Positions 29,740 through 39,040 of a stretch of DNA of 64,000 bases are shown in pieces. The stretch lies in the NCBI GenBank assembly GCA_000017645.1, contig CP000781.1, forward strand, positions 4,823,501 through 4,887,500, in the 5' to 3' direction. Position 1 is the first letter of the stretch; every line of letters starts with the position of its first letter. Source of the DNA: Xanthobacter autotrophicus Py2 (lineage in GTDB: Bacteria > Pseudomonadota > Alphaproteobacteria > Rhizobiales > Xanthobacteraceae). The notes beneath the pieces were generated by a model. It was not told the DNA's origin and searched no databases. It saw only the letters and a list, made by a program, of their open reading frames with translations. The translations under genes were made by a program, and so were the position numbers.

Positions 29740-29924
29740 GGGCACTCCAGGCCCCGAGGATCTCGGGATTTCCGGGCTTAATGCGTGGCCCGGCGGGTGT
29801 GGTCAAGCAAGGGCGGCGAAGGGTGTGCGGGGCGACCCACGCCATCGGGCCGCCACGACGCCGGCCATGCCCGCGTGCCTGATCCGAACCAGCGGTGCAT
29901 CGGCGTGGCGCGCACCCATCGCCT

Positions 29925-31448
29925 TCACTGCCCCTTGCCGGCGCGGGCGGCGAAGCGCACCGCCTCTTCCCCGGCGCGGAACAGGGCCTTGGCCTTGTTC
30001 ACGCATTCCTGCTGCTCGCTCTCGGGCACGCTGTCGTAGACGATGCCGGCGCCGGCCTGCACATACATGCGGCCATCCTTCACCACGGCGGTGCGCAGGA
30101 CGATGCAGGTGTCCATCTCGCCATTGGCGCCGAAATAGCCGATGGCGCCGGCATAGATGCCGCGCTTGTCCTTCTCCAGCTCGTCGATGATCTCCATCGC
30201 CCGCACCTTGGGCGAGCCGGAGACGGTGCCGGCGGGAAAGCCGGCGGCCAGCGCATCCACCGCGTCGAAGCGCGGGTCCAGCGTGCCCTCCACGTTGGAG
30301 ACGATGTGCATCACCTGACTGTAGCGCTCGATGAAGAAGCTGTCGGTCACCTTCACCGTGCCGATCTGCGACACTCGCCCGGCATCGTTTCGGCCGAGGT
30401 CCAGCAGCATGAGATGCTCGGCGCGCTCCTTGGGATCGGCCAGAAGCTCGGCGGCCAGCGCGTCATCCTCCACATGGCTGGCGCCGCGCTTGCGGGTGCC
30501 GGCGATGGGACGGATGGTCACCTGCCCGCCGCGCAGCCGCACCAGGATCTCGGGCGAGGAGCACACCACGGAGAAGCCGTCGAAGTTGAGATAGACCAGG
30601 AACGGCGCCGGGTTCACGCGCCGCAGAGCCCGGTAGAGGGCGAAGGGCGGCAGGGTGAACGGGCTCTCGAAGCGCTGGGACAGCACCACCTGGAAGATGT
30701 CGCCGGCGCGGATATAGTCCTTTGCCTTGTCCACCATGGCGCAGAACTCGTCCGCACTGGTGTTGGAGACCGGCAGAACCTCGCCGTGGAAGGGCTCAGG
30801 CGCCGGATGGGCGATAGCTCGCTCCAGCCCCGCCACCACCTGGTCGAGCCGCTCCAGCGCCGCCTCATAGGCCGCGCGGGGGGAGACACCCTCCTTCGGG
30901 CGCACCGGGGTGACGGCGGTCAGCTCGTCCTTCACCGCGTCGAACACCACCATGAGGGTGGGGCGGATGAGCAGCGCCTCGGGCACGCCGATGGGGTCCG
31001 GCTTGGCGGGGGCCAGCTTCTCCATCTGCCGTACCATGTCGTAGCCGAGATAGCCGAATACGCCCGCCGCCATGGGCGGGGCACCGGCCGGCAGGTCGAT
31101 GGCCGATTCGGCGAGCAGGGTCCGCAGCGCCTTCAGCGGCGGCTCGGAGCAGGGGACGAAGGCGTCCTTGTCCGCCGCCGGGGTGCGGTTGATCTCCGCC
31201 GTATCGCCGGACGCGCGGAAGATAAGGTCGGGCGCGAGCCCGATCATGGAATAGCGACCGCGGGTCTGCCCGCCTTCCACCGATTCGAGGAGGAAGGCGT
31301 TGGGGGTGTCCCCGGCGAGCTTCAGGAAGGCCGAGACCGGGGTTTCCAGGTCGGCCACCAGGGTGGTGGAAACCACCTGCGCCTCGCCCTTCAGGTAGCG
31401 CGAGGTGAAGAGGTCGAAATCGGTGGGTGCGTTCACGCTGTGGCCCAC
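29925..31448 (-). CDS. trpE: Anthranilate synthase component I
   Basis: It converts chorismate and ammonia to anthranilate, 507 residues, a separate TrpE rather than the TrpEG fusion found in some rhizobia. The allosteric-site LLESVEGG is near residue 53. The chorismate domain shows RPIAGTRKRG, LMLLDLGRNDAGRVS, GTVSGSPKVRAMEII, GAIGYFG and the C-terminal QAGAGIVYDSVPESE. The start is a GTG 2 nt after the ppiD stop (a GTG four codons on is the alternative). No leader peptide or attenuator fits between ppiD and trpE. Confidence 0.95.
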   Translation of the reverse strand: MGHSVNAPTDFDLFTSRYLKGEAQVVSTTLVADLETPVSAFLKLAGDTPNAFLLESVEGGQTRGRYSMIGLAPDLIFRASGDTAEINRTPAADKDAFVPCSEPPLKALRTLLAESAIDLPAGAPPMAAGVFGYLGYDMVRQMEKLAPAKPDPIGVPEALLIRPTLMVVFDAVKDELTAVTPVRPKEGVSPRAAYEAALERLDQVVAGLERAIAHPAPEPFHGEVLPVSNTSADEFCAMVDKAKDYIRAGDIFQVVLSQRFESPFTLPPFALYRALRRVNPAPFLVYLNFDGFSVVCSSPEILVRLRGGQVTIRPIAGTRKRGASHVEDDALAAELLADPKERAEHLMLLDLGRNDAGRVSQIGTVKVTDSFFIERYSQVMHIVSNVEGTLDPRFDAVDALAAGFPAGTVSGSPKVRAMEIIDELEKDKRGIYAGAIGYFGANGEMDTCIVLRTAVVKDGRMYVQAGAGIVYDSVPESEQQECVNKAKALFRAGEEAVRFAARAGKGQ

Positions 31449-31450
31449 CT

Positions 31451-33343
31451 TCAGTTGGTCGCGCCAGCGCCCGTGGCCTGGGCGAAGAGCTTGTCGTTGA
31501 TCTTCACGCCGATCTCCTTCTGGATGGCGGAAAGATACTGCAGCAACACGTCATTCTCGATCTGGCGCGACAGCTCTGCGGAGGCGCGCGAGGTGTCCAT
31601 GTCCGGCGGCGGCACCATGATCTTGGTCACCTCGAAGACGACGCGGTCCGGCTCGGTGGCGGCGAGCGCAATGCCGAAGCCGCCTTCCTTTACGTCGAAC
31701 ACGCTGGCGATGCTCTCGGCGCTGAACGGCCCGGCGGCCCGGCCCCGGCGCAGGCCTTCGGCGATCTGGAGCGGCAGGTCGGCCTCCGCGGCCACCTGGG
31801 CCAGCGGGGTGCCGGCCTTGGCCTTGTCGAGCAGGGCGGTGGCCTTGGCTTCCACTGCCTTCTCGGTCTCGGATTCGGTCCAGCGGGCGGTGACGGCGGA
31901 CTTGGCCTCATCGAAGGTGCGATCGCGGGCCGGGGTGATGGCATTGGTCTCGTACCAGACGAAACCGCCGTTCTGCGGCAGCTGGACGGTGTCGGTCTCC
32001 ACACCCGGCTGGGCGGCGAAGGCGCCGGACAGCACGTCCGCGCCGCCGGGCACGTCGGCCGGGTCACCCGACGGGGTGTGGCCGGAGCGGTCCACCGCGT
32101 CGAAGGTCTGGAGCCTGAGGCCGAGCTTCTGCGCCACCTCGGCAAGGGTCGAGCCGGAGGCGCGCTCGTCCTCCACCTGGTCGTGCTTGTCGAGCAGCGC
32201 CCGGCGGGCGCGATCGAGGCGCAGGTCGGCGCTGATCTGGTCCTTCACTGCCTCGAACGGCTGGCGGGCGCCGGGCTCGACCTTGGTGACATGCACCAGC
32301 ACCGTGCCGAAGCGGCCCTCCACCGCGCTCACCGCGCCCTCGGGCATGGAGAAGGCGGCGTCGGCGATCTTCGGATCGAGGATGGCGGACTTCGCCACGA
32401 GGCCGAGGTCGGTGTCCTTGGCGGTCAGGCCGCGGGCGGCGGCGATGTCGGCGAAGCTCGCGCCGGCCTTGATCTTCTCGTCGGCGGCCAGGGCATCGGC
32501 GGCGGAGGTGAAGACGATCTGCTGCACCTCCCGGCGCTCCGGCGTGCCGAAGCGGGAAAGGTTGCGCTCGTAGTCAGCCTTGGCGTCGGCCTCCGTCACG
32601 GTCTCGGCGGCGGCGAGCGTCGCCGGGGTCAGCGCCAGGACACTGATCTTGCGGTATTCCGGCGCGCGGAAGGTGACCTTGTGGGCGTCGAAATAGGCGC
32701 GCAGCACCTCGTCCGTGGGGGCGGCGAGGGGACCGGCGGCGGCCGGGGTGACACGCACGTAGGAGGCGGTGCGGGTCTCGTTCTCGAAGCGGCCCACCGC
32801 ATCGATGAGCACCTGCGGCACCGCGACACCAGCGCCCAGCGACTTCAGCAGCTGGTCGCGCACGGCGCGCTGGCGCTCGGAGGCGACGAAGCGCTGCTCG
32901 GTGAGGTTGTTGGATCGCAGCAGCTGCTGGAAATAGGCCGGATCGAAGCTGGTGGCGCCGGGACGGCGGTAATTGGGATTGTCGGCGATCTCGCGCGCGA
33001 TCTGCTCGTCGGACACGGCGAGGGCGAGGCGGGAGGCCTGCTCGTCCAGCGTGGCGTCGGCGATCATCTGGTTCAGGATCTGCCGGTCGAGGCCGAAGGC
33101 GCGGGCCTGGTCCGGCGAGATCGGACGGCCGGCACGGCGGCTGATCTGCTGGAGCTGATCGAGATACTGACGACGGAACGCATCGGCGGAAATTTCGGTT
33201 GCGCCGACGCTCGCCACCGAGGTCGCGCCCATGCCGCGGAACACGTCCGCGATGCCCCACACCAGGAAGCTGAGCGTGAGGATGACGAGGAAGATCTTGG
33301 CGATCCAGCCGGACGCGCCCTTACGAAGGGTCTGAAGTACCAT
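31451..33343 (-). CDS. ppiD: PpiD-like peptidylprolyl isomerase/periplasmic chaperone
   Basis: 630 residues with a single N-terminal membrane anchor (about 13-35, IAKIFLVILTLSFLVWGIAD). A SurA-type chaperone region follows (about 40-200), and a parvulin domain (about 245-365, from REVQQIVFTSAADALA). A long C-terminal chaperone region completes it. It helps fold exported and outer-membrane proteins from the periplasmic face. ATG 33343 precedes the anchor. It is the probable first gene of a transcript running into trpE. Confidence 0.92.
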   Translation of the reverse strand: MVLQTLRKGASGWIAKIFLVILTLSFLVWGIADVFRGMGATSVASVGATEISADAFRRQYLDQLQQISRRAGRPISPDQARAFGLDRQILNQMIADATLDEQASRLALAVSDEQIAREIADNPNYRRPGATSFDPAYFQQLLRSNNLTEQRFVASERQRAVRDQLLKSLGAGVAVPQVLIDAVGRFENETRTASYVRVTPAAAGPLAAPTDEVLRAYFDAHKVTFRAPEYRKISVLALTPATLAAAETVTEADAKADYERNLSRFGTPERREVQQIVFTSAADALAADEKIKAGASFADIAAARGLTAKDTDLGLVAKSAILDPKIADAAFSMPEGAVSAVEGRFGTVLVHVTKVEPGARQPFEAVKDQISADLRLDRARRALLDKHDQVEDERASGSTLAEVAQKLGLRLQTFDAVDRSGHTPSGDPADVPGGADVLSGAFAAQPGVETDTVQLPQNGGFVWYETNAITPARDRTFDEAKSAVTARWTESETEKAVEAKATALLDKAKAGTPLAQVAAEADLPLQIAEGLRRGRAAGPFSAESIASVFDVKEGGFGIALAATEPDRVVFEVTKIMVPPPDMDTSRASAELSRQIENDVLLQYLSAIQKEIGVKINDKLFAQATGAGATN

Positions 33344-33496
33344 CGACGGTTCGTTCTCGTTTTGGCCGGGTCCGGCGCGAAGCGGCGCATGATAGTGAGG
33401 CCATCCTGCTCCCGCAACGGCGCATCTTGATGCCTTTTGGCCGGGAAAGGGCTCTGATAGAGCGAACCCCGATCAACCTTAAAGGAGAGCCGAACC

Positions 33497-34261
33497 ATGC
33501 CCGCTTCCCGCCGCGTCCTGATCGCCGGCAACTGGAAAATGAACGGGCTGAAGAGCTCCCTCGCCGAGATCGAGGCCCTGGCCGCGGGCTATGATGGCGA
33601 CCTCAAGGCCAAGCTGGACCTGCTGGTCTGCCCGCCCGCAACGCTCCTGATCTCCGCCGCCGAGCGCCTCGCCGGCTCCGGGGTGCAGCTGGGCGGCCAG
33701 AATTGCCATCCGGCCCCCGCGGGCGCCCACACCGGCGGCATTTCCGCCGAGATGCTGAAGGATGCCGGCGTCACGTCGGTCATCGTCGGCCATTCCGAGC
33801 GTCGCACCAACCTGTCGGAGAGCGATGCGGTGGTGATGGCCAAGGTGAAGGCGGCGTGGTGCTTCGGGTTGCTGCCCATCGTCTGCGTCGGCGAGACCGC
33901 CGAGGAGCGCGATGCCGGCGAGGCCGTGGGGGTGGTGACGCGCCAGGTGCACCAGTCGCTGCCGGAAGGCTGCACCGCATCCAACCTGGTCATCGCCTAC
34001 GAGCCGGTCTGGGCCATCGGCACCGGCCGCACGCCCACCCCTGAGGACGTGGCCAACATCCATGGCACCATCCGCTCCGTGCTCCGCTCACAGTTCGGCG
34101 CCGAGGCTGACGGTATTCGCATCCTCTACGGCGGCTCGGTGAAGCCAGACAATGCGGCGACCCTGATGGCCGTTGCCGATGTGGACGGCGCACTGGTGGG
34201 AGGCGCCAGCCTGAAGGCAGCGGATTTCCTCGCCATCGCCCGGGCCACCCCGGCGCGGTGA
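33497..34261 (+). CDS. tpiA: Triosephosphate isomerase
   Basis: A glycolytic TIM-barrel enzyme of 254 residues. The catalytic residues are visible: Lys in AGNWKMNG, His in IVGHSERR, Glu in [12 protein letters not shown], and the phosphate loop [15 protein letters not shown] lies upstream of the ATG. It is divergent from ppiD. In many Rhizobiales secG and pyrG follow tpiA; here they do not, so local order has been rearranged. Confidence 0.97.
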   Translation: MPASRRVLIAGNWKMNGLKSSLAEIEALAAGYDGDLKAKLDLLVCPPATLLISAAERLAGSGVQLGGQNCHPAPAGAHTGGISAEMLKDAGVTSVIVGHSERRTNLSESDAVVMAKVKAAWCFGLLPIVCVGETAEERDAGEAVGVVTRQVHQSLPEGCTASNLVIAYEPVWAIGTGRTPTPEDVANIHGTIRSVLRSQFGAEADGIRILYGGSVKPDNAATLMAVADVDGALVGGASLKAADFLAIARATPAR

Positions 34262-34346
34262 GAAGGCGGCGCGGCGGAGCACGAAGTCTCCCCCGCGCCG
34301 CATCAAAGGCCACGGTCGATTGGAAGGCCGCTCGCGACGGCGTTCG

Positions 34347-34370
34347 CGGAACCCGGATATCCGGGTTCCG
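34347..34370. terminator. 24-bp perfect palindrome between tpiA and bamE
   Basis: CGGAACCCGGAT and its exact reverse complement ATCCGGGTTCCG abut with no loop, in the gap between two convergent genes. It probably forms a bidirectional terminator hairpin, but it lacks a T-run. Confidence 0.45.
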
Positions 34371-34392
34371 GCTCTAGCATTCGTTCAAACCG

Positions 34393-34854
34393 TCAGAAGG
34401 TGATGAGGCCGATCATCTGCTTGATGAGGCTCAGCTCCTCGCCGCTGGTGGGCGTGGTTTGCGACACGAAATCAAACACCTTGCCATCCTTCAGCCCGTA
34501 CTGGGCGACGCGGCTGACGCGCTTGTTCTTGTCGAAATAGATGGCCAGCACCTTCTGCTCGGTGATCTCCGGCTTCAGGAAGGCCACCTTCTGCGCGGTC
34601 TGCGAGATATAGAAGAAGGCCTCGCCGTTCACCGTCGCCACGGTGGAGGGGGTGCCGAGCACCAGCAGCACCTGCTCCTGGCTCGATCCCACCGGAACCT
34701 GGTCCAGCGCGCCCTCGGCCAGCACGTAGCCGCGCTGGTAGGTGCGGGTGATGCCGGAAATGCTGGTGCCGCTGCCGCTCACCATGTCACCGCAGCCGGC
34801 GAGCCCGAGCGCCGCGAGAAGCAGCCCCGTGGTGGCGATTCTGGACCGGACCAT
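34393..34854 (-). CDS. bamE: BamE/SmpA-OmlA outer-membrane assembly lipoprotein
   Basis: 153 residues. A lipoprotein signal, MVRSRIATTGLLLAALGLAGC, ends in a lipobox Cys near residue 21. The SmpA/OmlA domain follows (VPVGSSQEQVLLVLGTPS, FFYISQTAQKVAFLKPE). It is a small subunit of the BAM complex that inserts beta-barrels. The start is uncertain: ATG 34854 fits the signal peptide best; ATG 34887 would add 11 residues. It is divergent from the bc1 chaperone gene, as often in Rhizobiales. Confidence 0.92.
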   Translation of the reverse strand: MVRSRIATTGLLLAALGLAGCGDMVSGSGTSISGITRTYQRGYVLAEGALDQVPVGSSQEQVLLVLGTPSTVATVNGEAFFYISQTAQKVAFLKPEITEQKVLAIYFDKNKRVSRVAQYGLKDGKVFDFVSQTTPTSGEELSLIKQMIGLITF

Positions 34855-35073
34855 CAGGCGCTCGGACCTCGCGTTTTCGGAATTCATGCCGCCCCGCATG
34901 TCCTTCATCTCATGTGACGCCACACGCTTCCCCATATGTTCGCTCGCCCGGCCCTGACAGGCCGGCGCCTGCCGCCGCCGTATCACCGCCCCTTGCCACA
35001 GGGCCGGCGGCGCGTTACGCCGCTTGGCCGAATGCCAGTCCCACCGCCTGGACCGTCTCGCCCCGGATTTGCG

Positions 35074-35637
35074 ATGTTCAACCTGTTCCGCTCGTCCAAG
35101 ACCCGCGCGATGTCGCGCGCGACCATTGAGCGCCTGTATGGCGCGATCGTGGCACAGTCGCGGCGGCCGGACTTCTACACCGACTTCGGCGTGCCCGATA
35201 CGCTGGAAGGCCGGTTCGAGATGGTGGTTCTCCACACCGTACTCGTCTGCCATCGCCTGAAGGGCGGCGACACGCCGGAACGCTCCATGTCGCAGGACAT
35301 CTTCGATGCCTTCGCCGCCGACATGGACGCCGCCATGCGCGAGATCGGCATCGGCGACCTGACCGTGCCCAAGAAGATGAAGAAGATCGGCGAGGCCTTC
35401 TATGGCCGCGCCGCCGCCTATGACGCGGCACTGGCCGAGCCGGACGACGCCGCCCTCATTCAGGCGGTGTCCCGCAATATCCTTTCCGCCGGCGAGGCTG
35501 AACCCTCGCCTGAAGCCGCTGCGCTCGCCGCCTATGTACGCGCCGCCGCAGCAAAGCTCCATGCGACGCCGTACGAGGTCCTGGCCCGCGGCGTGCTGGA
35601 ACTGCCCGACCCCGCCGTGCGGGAGAACGAGACATGA
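35074..35637 (+). CDS. Ubiquinol-cytochrome c chaperone (CBP3 family)
   Basis: 187 residues with the CBP3/UQCC1-like domain: LYGAIVAQSRRPDFYTDFGVP at about 22-42, VPKKMKKIGEAFYGRAAAYD in the middle. In mitochondria CBP3 assists cytochrome b assembly into complex III, and the bacterial homologs are assumed to do the same. ATG 35074 fits the domain start. Its stop overlaps the next gene by 4 nt (ATGA), which is the usual alphaproteobacterial pairing with YceD. Confidence 0.9.
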   Translation: MFNLFRSSKTRAMSRATIERLYGAIVAQSRRPDFYTDFGVPDTLEGRFEMVVLHTVLVCHRLKGGDTPERSMSQDIFDAFAADMDAAMREIGIGDLTVPKKMKKIGEAFYGRAAAYDAALAEPDDAALIQAVSRNILSAGEAEPSPEAAALAAYVRAAAAKLHATPYEVLARGVLELPDPAVRENET

Positions 35638-36140
35638 CCGATCTGCCCTATTCCCATCCCTTCTCCGTATTGGACCTGCCTCCCGGCGGCTTCGACCTGA
35701 CGCTCACCCCGGACGCCGCGACCTGCGCCGCCATCGCCCGCCTTGCCGGGGTGATCGCGGTGGAAGACGTGAAGGCGACCCTTCATCTGGCGCCTGAGGG
35801 CGGGGCAGGGGCGCATGTGACCGGCCGGGTCACGGCCACCATCCGCCAGACCTGCGGGGTCACGCTGGAGCCGTTCGATGCGCCGCTCTCGGAAGAGATC
35901 GACGTGCATTTTGTGCCGCCCGGCACCTACAAGCCCCCGGTGGCCGAGGAAGAGAACGAGATCGACCCGCCCGACGAGACCGTGGACGGGCACATCGACG
36001 CCGGTGCGCTGGTGTATGAGTTCCTTATCCTCGGCATCGATCCCTATCCCCGCAAGCCGGGCGCGGTGTTCGAGCCCCCGGCCGAGGATGCCGCCGCCTC
36101 GCCCTTCGCCGCCTTGTCCCGGCTGAAGGGCAGCGAGTGA
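35634..36140 (+). CDS. YceD/DUF177 family protein
   Basis: 168 residues. It shows the DUF177 pattern: a beta-rich N-terminal half, then [21 protein letters not shown] with a Cys near residue 80, and the acidic [13 protein letters not shown] and [20 protein letters not shown] segments. YceD proteins are linked to 23S rRNA and ribosome assembly in plants and bacteria. It is translationally coupled to the bc1 chaperone gene and lies upstream of plsX; rpmF is not between them. Confidence 0.92.
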   Translation: MTDLPYSHPFSVLDLPPGGFDLTLTPDAATCAAIARLAGVIAVEDVKATLHLAPEGGAGAHVTGRVTATIRQTCGVTLEPFDAPLSEEIDVHFVPPGTYKPPVAEEENEIDPPDETVDGHIDAGALVYEFLILGIDPYPRKPGAVFEPPAEDAAASPFAALSRLKGSE

Positions 36141-36309
36141 CGCGAATTTCGCTGCGGCATCCATTGAACGCCGCCCGACAGTTGCGATGCGGGCGCGAGA
36201 CGCTATTGTCCGCCCGCCGAAGCGCCGGCCGTCATGCGGGGAGGATCTTCACCCCCCAGGCGGCGCCGCCTTTGAACCCGCAAGAAAGCCCAAGGGACAC
36301 CTGCCTGAA

Positions 36310-37380
36310 ATGACCGCACCCGTCCGCATCGCCCTCGACGCCATGGGCGGCGACCATGGACCCGAGACGGTCCTTGCCGGGGCGGAAATCTCCCTCTGGC
36401 GCCATCCGGACACCTCTTTCGTCCTGTATGGCGACGAGGCGCGGGTGACCGAGGTGCTGAAAAGCCACCCCAAGCTCGCCGCCGTCTCCCGCATCGTCCA
36501 TACTGACGTGGTGGTGGGCATGGACGACAAGCCGAGCCAGGCCCTGCGACGCGGCCGCTACAAATCCTCCATGTGGCGCGCCATCGACGCGGTGAAGCTG
36601 AAGGAAGCCGACGTGGCCGTCTCCGCCGGCAATACCGGCGCGCTGATGGCCATGGCCAATTTCAACCTGCGCACCATGCCGGGAATCAGCCGCCCGGCCA
36701 TTGCCGCCATCTGGCCGACCCTGCGGGGGGAAAGCGTGGTGCTGGACGTGGGCGCCTCCATCGGCGCCACCGCCAAGAGCCTGGTGGAGATGGCCATCAT
36801 GGGCTCGGCCATGGCCCGCGTCCTGTTCGACCTCGAGGCCCCGACCGTGGGGCTGCTCAATGTGGGCGTCGAGGAGATCAAGGGCGTCGAGGAGGTGAAG
36901 GAGGCCGCCCGCATTCTCCGCGAGGAGAATCTGGACGTGAATTATCGCGGGTTCGTCGAGGGCAACGACATCGGCGCCGGCACCGTGGACGTGGTGGTCA
37001 CCGAGGGATTTTCCGGCAACATCGCGCTGAAGACGGCGGAAGGCACGGCCAAGCAGCTCGGCTCCTACCTGCGCGCGGCCATGGGGCGGACGTGGCGGGC
37101 GCGAATCGGCTACCTGCTTGCCCGCGACGCCTTCCGTGTGCTGCGGGAGAAGATGGATCCGCGCCGGGCCAACGGCGGCGTGTTCCTGGGCCTCAACGGC
37201 ATCGTCATCAAGAGCCACGGCGGGACCGACGCGGAGGGATTCGCCGCCGCCGTGGATCTCGCCTACGACATGGTGCGCAACGAGCTTCTCGCGCGTATTG
37301 AAAAGAGCCTCGTCGGCCGCCAGCCGCCGGACGTAGCAGCATGCCGGCCGCAGGCCGCAGGGGTGGAAGGCCAATCGTGA
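36310..37380 (+). CDS. plsX: Phosphate acyltransferase PlsX
   Basis: It makes acyl-phosphate from acyl-ACP for phospholipid synthesis; 356 residues. Motifs: [13 protein letters not shown] at the N-terminus, [38 protein letters not shown], and [14 protein letters not shown] near the C-terminus. ATG 36310 gives the canonical start. Its TGA overlaps the GTG start of fabH, so the two are coupled. Confidence 0.97.
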   Translation: MTAPVRIALDAMGGDHGPETVLAGAEISLWRHPDTSFVLYGDEARVTEVLKSHPKLAAVSRIVHTDVVVGMDDKPSQALRRGRYKSSMWRAIDAVKLKEADVAVSAGNTGALMAMANFNLRTMPGISRPAIAAIWPTLRGESVVLDVGASIGATAKSLVEMAIMGSAMARVLFDLEAPTVGLLNVGVEEIKGVEEVKEAARILREENLDVNYRGFVEGNDIGAGTVDVVVTEGFSGNIALKTAEGTAKQLGSYLRAAMGRTWRARIGYLLARDAFRVLREKMDPRRANGGVFLGLNGIVIKSHGGTDAEGFAAAVDLAYDMVRNELLARIEKSLVGRQPPDVAACRPQAAGVEGQS

Positions 37381-38351
37381 GCGGAATCAGGTCCGTCGCC
37401 CGGGGATCCGGGTCCTATCTCCCCGAGAGGGTGCTCTCGAACGACGATCTCGCGCGGCGCATCGACACGACCGACGACTGGATCGTGCAGCGCACCGGCA
37501 TCCGCCAGCGCCATATCGCCGCCGAGGGCGAGTTCACCTCGCATCTCGCGCTGAAGGCGGCCGAGCGGGCGCTCGCCGACGCAGGCTTTGCCGCGCGCGA
37601 CATTGACCTCATCATCCTCGCCACCGCCACGCCGGACCAGACTTTCCCCGCCACCTCGGTGACGGTGCAGGCGGAGCTGGGCATCACCCGCGGCGCCGCC
37701 TTCGACGTGCAGGCGGTGTGCTCCGGCTTCGTGTTCGCCCTTGCCACCGCCGATGCCTATCTGAAGACCGGCGCCTTCGACCGGGCGCTGGTGATCGGGG
37801 CGGAGACCTTTTCCCGCATCCTCGACTGGGAGGATCGCGGCACCTGCGTGCTGTTCGGCGACGGGGCAGGGGCCATGGTGCTGGAAGCGGTGCGGGAGGA
37901 CGACGCCCACGGCGCCGGCCTTCTCACCTCGCACCTGCGCTCGGACGGGCGGCACCGCACCAAGCTGTTCGTGGACGGCGGCCCCTCCACCACGGGAACC
38001 GTGGGCCACCTGCGCATGGAGGGCCGCGAGGTGTTCAAGCATGCGGTGGGCATGATCACCGACGTGATCGAGGACGCCTTCGCCGCCACCGGCGAAAGCG
38101 CCGCGAGCATCGACTGGTTCGTGCCCCATCAGGCCAATCGCCGCATTATCGACGCCAGCGCGCTGAAGCTGGGCATCGCCCCCGAAAAGGTGGTGACCAC
38201 GGTGGACCAGCACGGAAATACCTCAGCCGCCTCCATTCCGCTGGCCTTCGACCTTGCGGTCAGGGACGGGCGCATCAAGCGGGGCGATCTGGTGCTGCTG
38301 GAGGCCATGGGCGGAGGTTTCACCTGGGGATCGGCCCTCCTGCGCTGGTAA
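37377..38351 (+). CDS. fabH: Beta-ketoacyl-ACP synthase III
   Basis: It condenses acetyl-CoA with malonyl-ACP to start fatty-acid synthesis, 324 residues. The catalytic triad is Cys115 (DVQAVCSGF), His251 (VPHQANRR) and Asn281 (HGNTSAAS). The start is a GTG that overlaps the plsX stop (GTGA), with GGAAGG 6 nt upstream. It is followed by ihfA, the standard alphaproteobacterial order. Confidence 0.97.
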   Translation: MSGIRSVARGSGSYLPERVLSNDDLARRIDTTDDWIVQRTGIRQRHIAAEGEFTSHLALKAAERALADAGFAARDIDLIILATATPDQTFPATSVTVQAELGITRGAAFDVQAVCSGFVFALATADAYLKTGAFDRALVIGAETFSRILDWEDRGTCVLFGDGAGAMVLEAVREDDAHGAGLLTSHLRSDGRHRTKLFVDGGPSTTGTVGHLRMEGREVFKHAVGMITDVIEDAFAATGESAASIDWFVPHQANRRIIDASALKLGIAPEKVVTTVDQHGNTSAASIPLAFDLAVRDGRIKRGDLVLLEAMGGGFTWGSALLRW

Positions 38352-38364
38352 TTGATTTAAGTCG

Positions 38365-38394
38365 TTGACCGACCTTGGCAAGCGCGGCTAGTTT
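38365..38394 (+). promoter_or_regulatory. Candidate promoter for ihfA
   Basis: TTGACC (38365-38370), 18 nt, TAGTTT (38389-38394). A near-consensus -35 lies in the 206-nt gap after fabH, about 165 nt before the ihfA ATG. Motif match only. Confidence 0.4.
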
Positions 38395-38557
38395 GCGTCG
38401 CACATCCTTCGCCAGTACTGGGTCGCTTTACGGCGTGCGGCGATCTTTCCGTCACATTCCTGAAGTGTGCTCTGTTAAAATTGCCGAAGTTCTGCGATCC
38501 GCATCCTTCGAACGGGGCTTCGAGCGGTTCGCCATCTTTCTGGGGCCGGGGTGACAA

Positions 38558-38875
38558 ATGGCTGGTCGGACCGTAACGCGGGCGGATCTGTGTGAGGCCG
38601 TCTATCAGCAGGTGGGGCTGTCTCGCACCGAATCCGCCCAGCTGGTGGAAATGGTTCTGAAGGAGATTGCCGACTGCCTGGCCCGCGGCGAGACGGTGAA
38701 ACTGTCTTCCTTCGGCTCCTTCGTGGTGCGCGAGAAGGGCGAGCGGGTCGGCCGCAATCCCAAGACCGGCGAGGAAGTGCCGATCGAGCCGCGCCGCGTC
38801 ATGGTTTTCAAGCCGTCCAGCATCCTCAAGCACCGCATCAACGGGACCGTCGGCGACGGCCTCGACGAGGACTGA
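38558..38875 (+). CDS. ihfA: Integration host factor alpha subunit
   Basis: A DNA-bending HU/IHF protein of 105 residues. It has the [19 protein letters not shown] dimer region, [17 protein letters not shown], and the arm motif [23 protein letters not shown] with the intercalating Pro. It works with IhfB in nitrogen and sigma-54 gene control. It is followed by the MerR gene after a 165-nt G-rich gap holding an imperfect repeat of about 20 nt. Confidence 0.96.
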   Translation: MAGRTVTRADLCEAVYQQVGLSRTESAQLVEMVLKEIADCLARGETVKLSSFGSFVVREKGERVGRNPKTGEEVPIEPRRVMVFKPSSILKHRINGTVGDGLDED

Positions 38876-39040
38876 TCCCACCCAAGGGGCAGGGGACGAG
38901 GACGACCCGTCCAAAGGGCGGGGGACAAGGCGCGACGCGCCGCCGCGCAGGGCGCCACCACAACTTCCCGCACGCCGCGTTCACCCGTATGATTCCGCCA
39001 GGACTTCGGGGCGATTCGGTCGATTGAGGCGGGAGACACG

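Noticed and set aside
29746..29924. Leader peptide or attenuator between trpE and trpG
   Set aside because: No Trp-codon run and no competing hairpins with a T-run were seen.
29895..32573. 892-codon plus-strand open frame across trpE and ppiD
   Set aside because: Antisense shadow of two well-supported genes.
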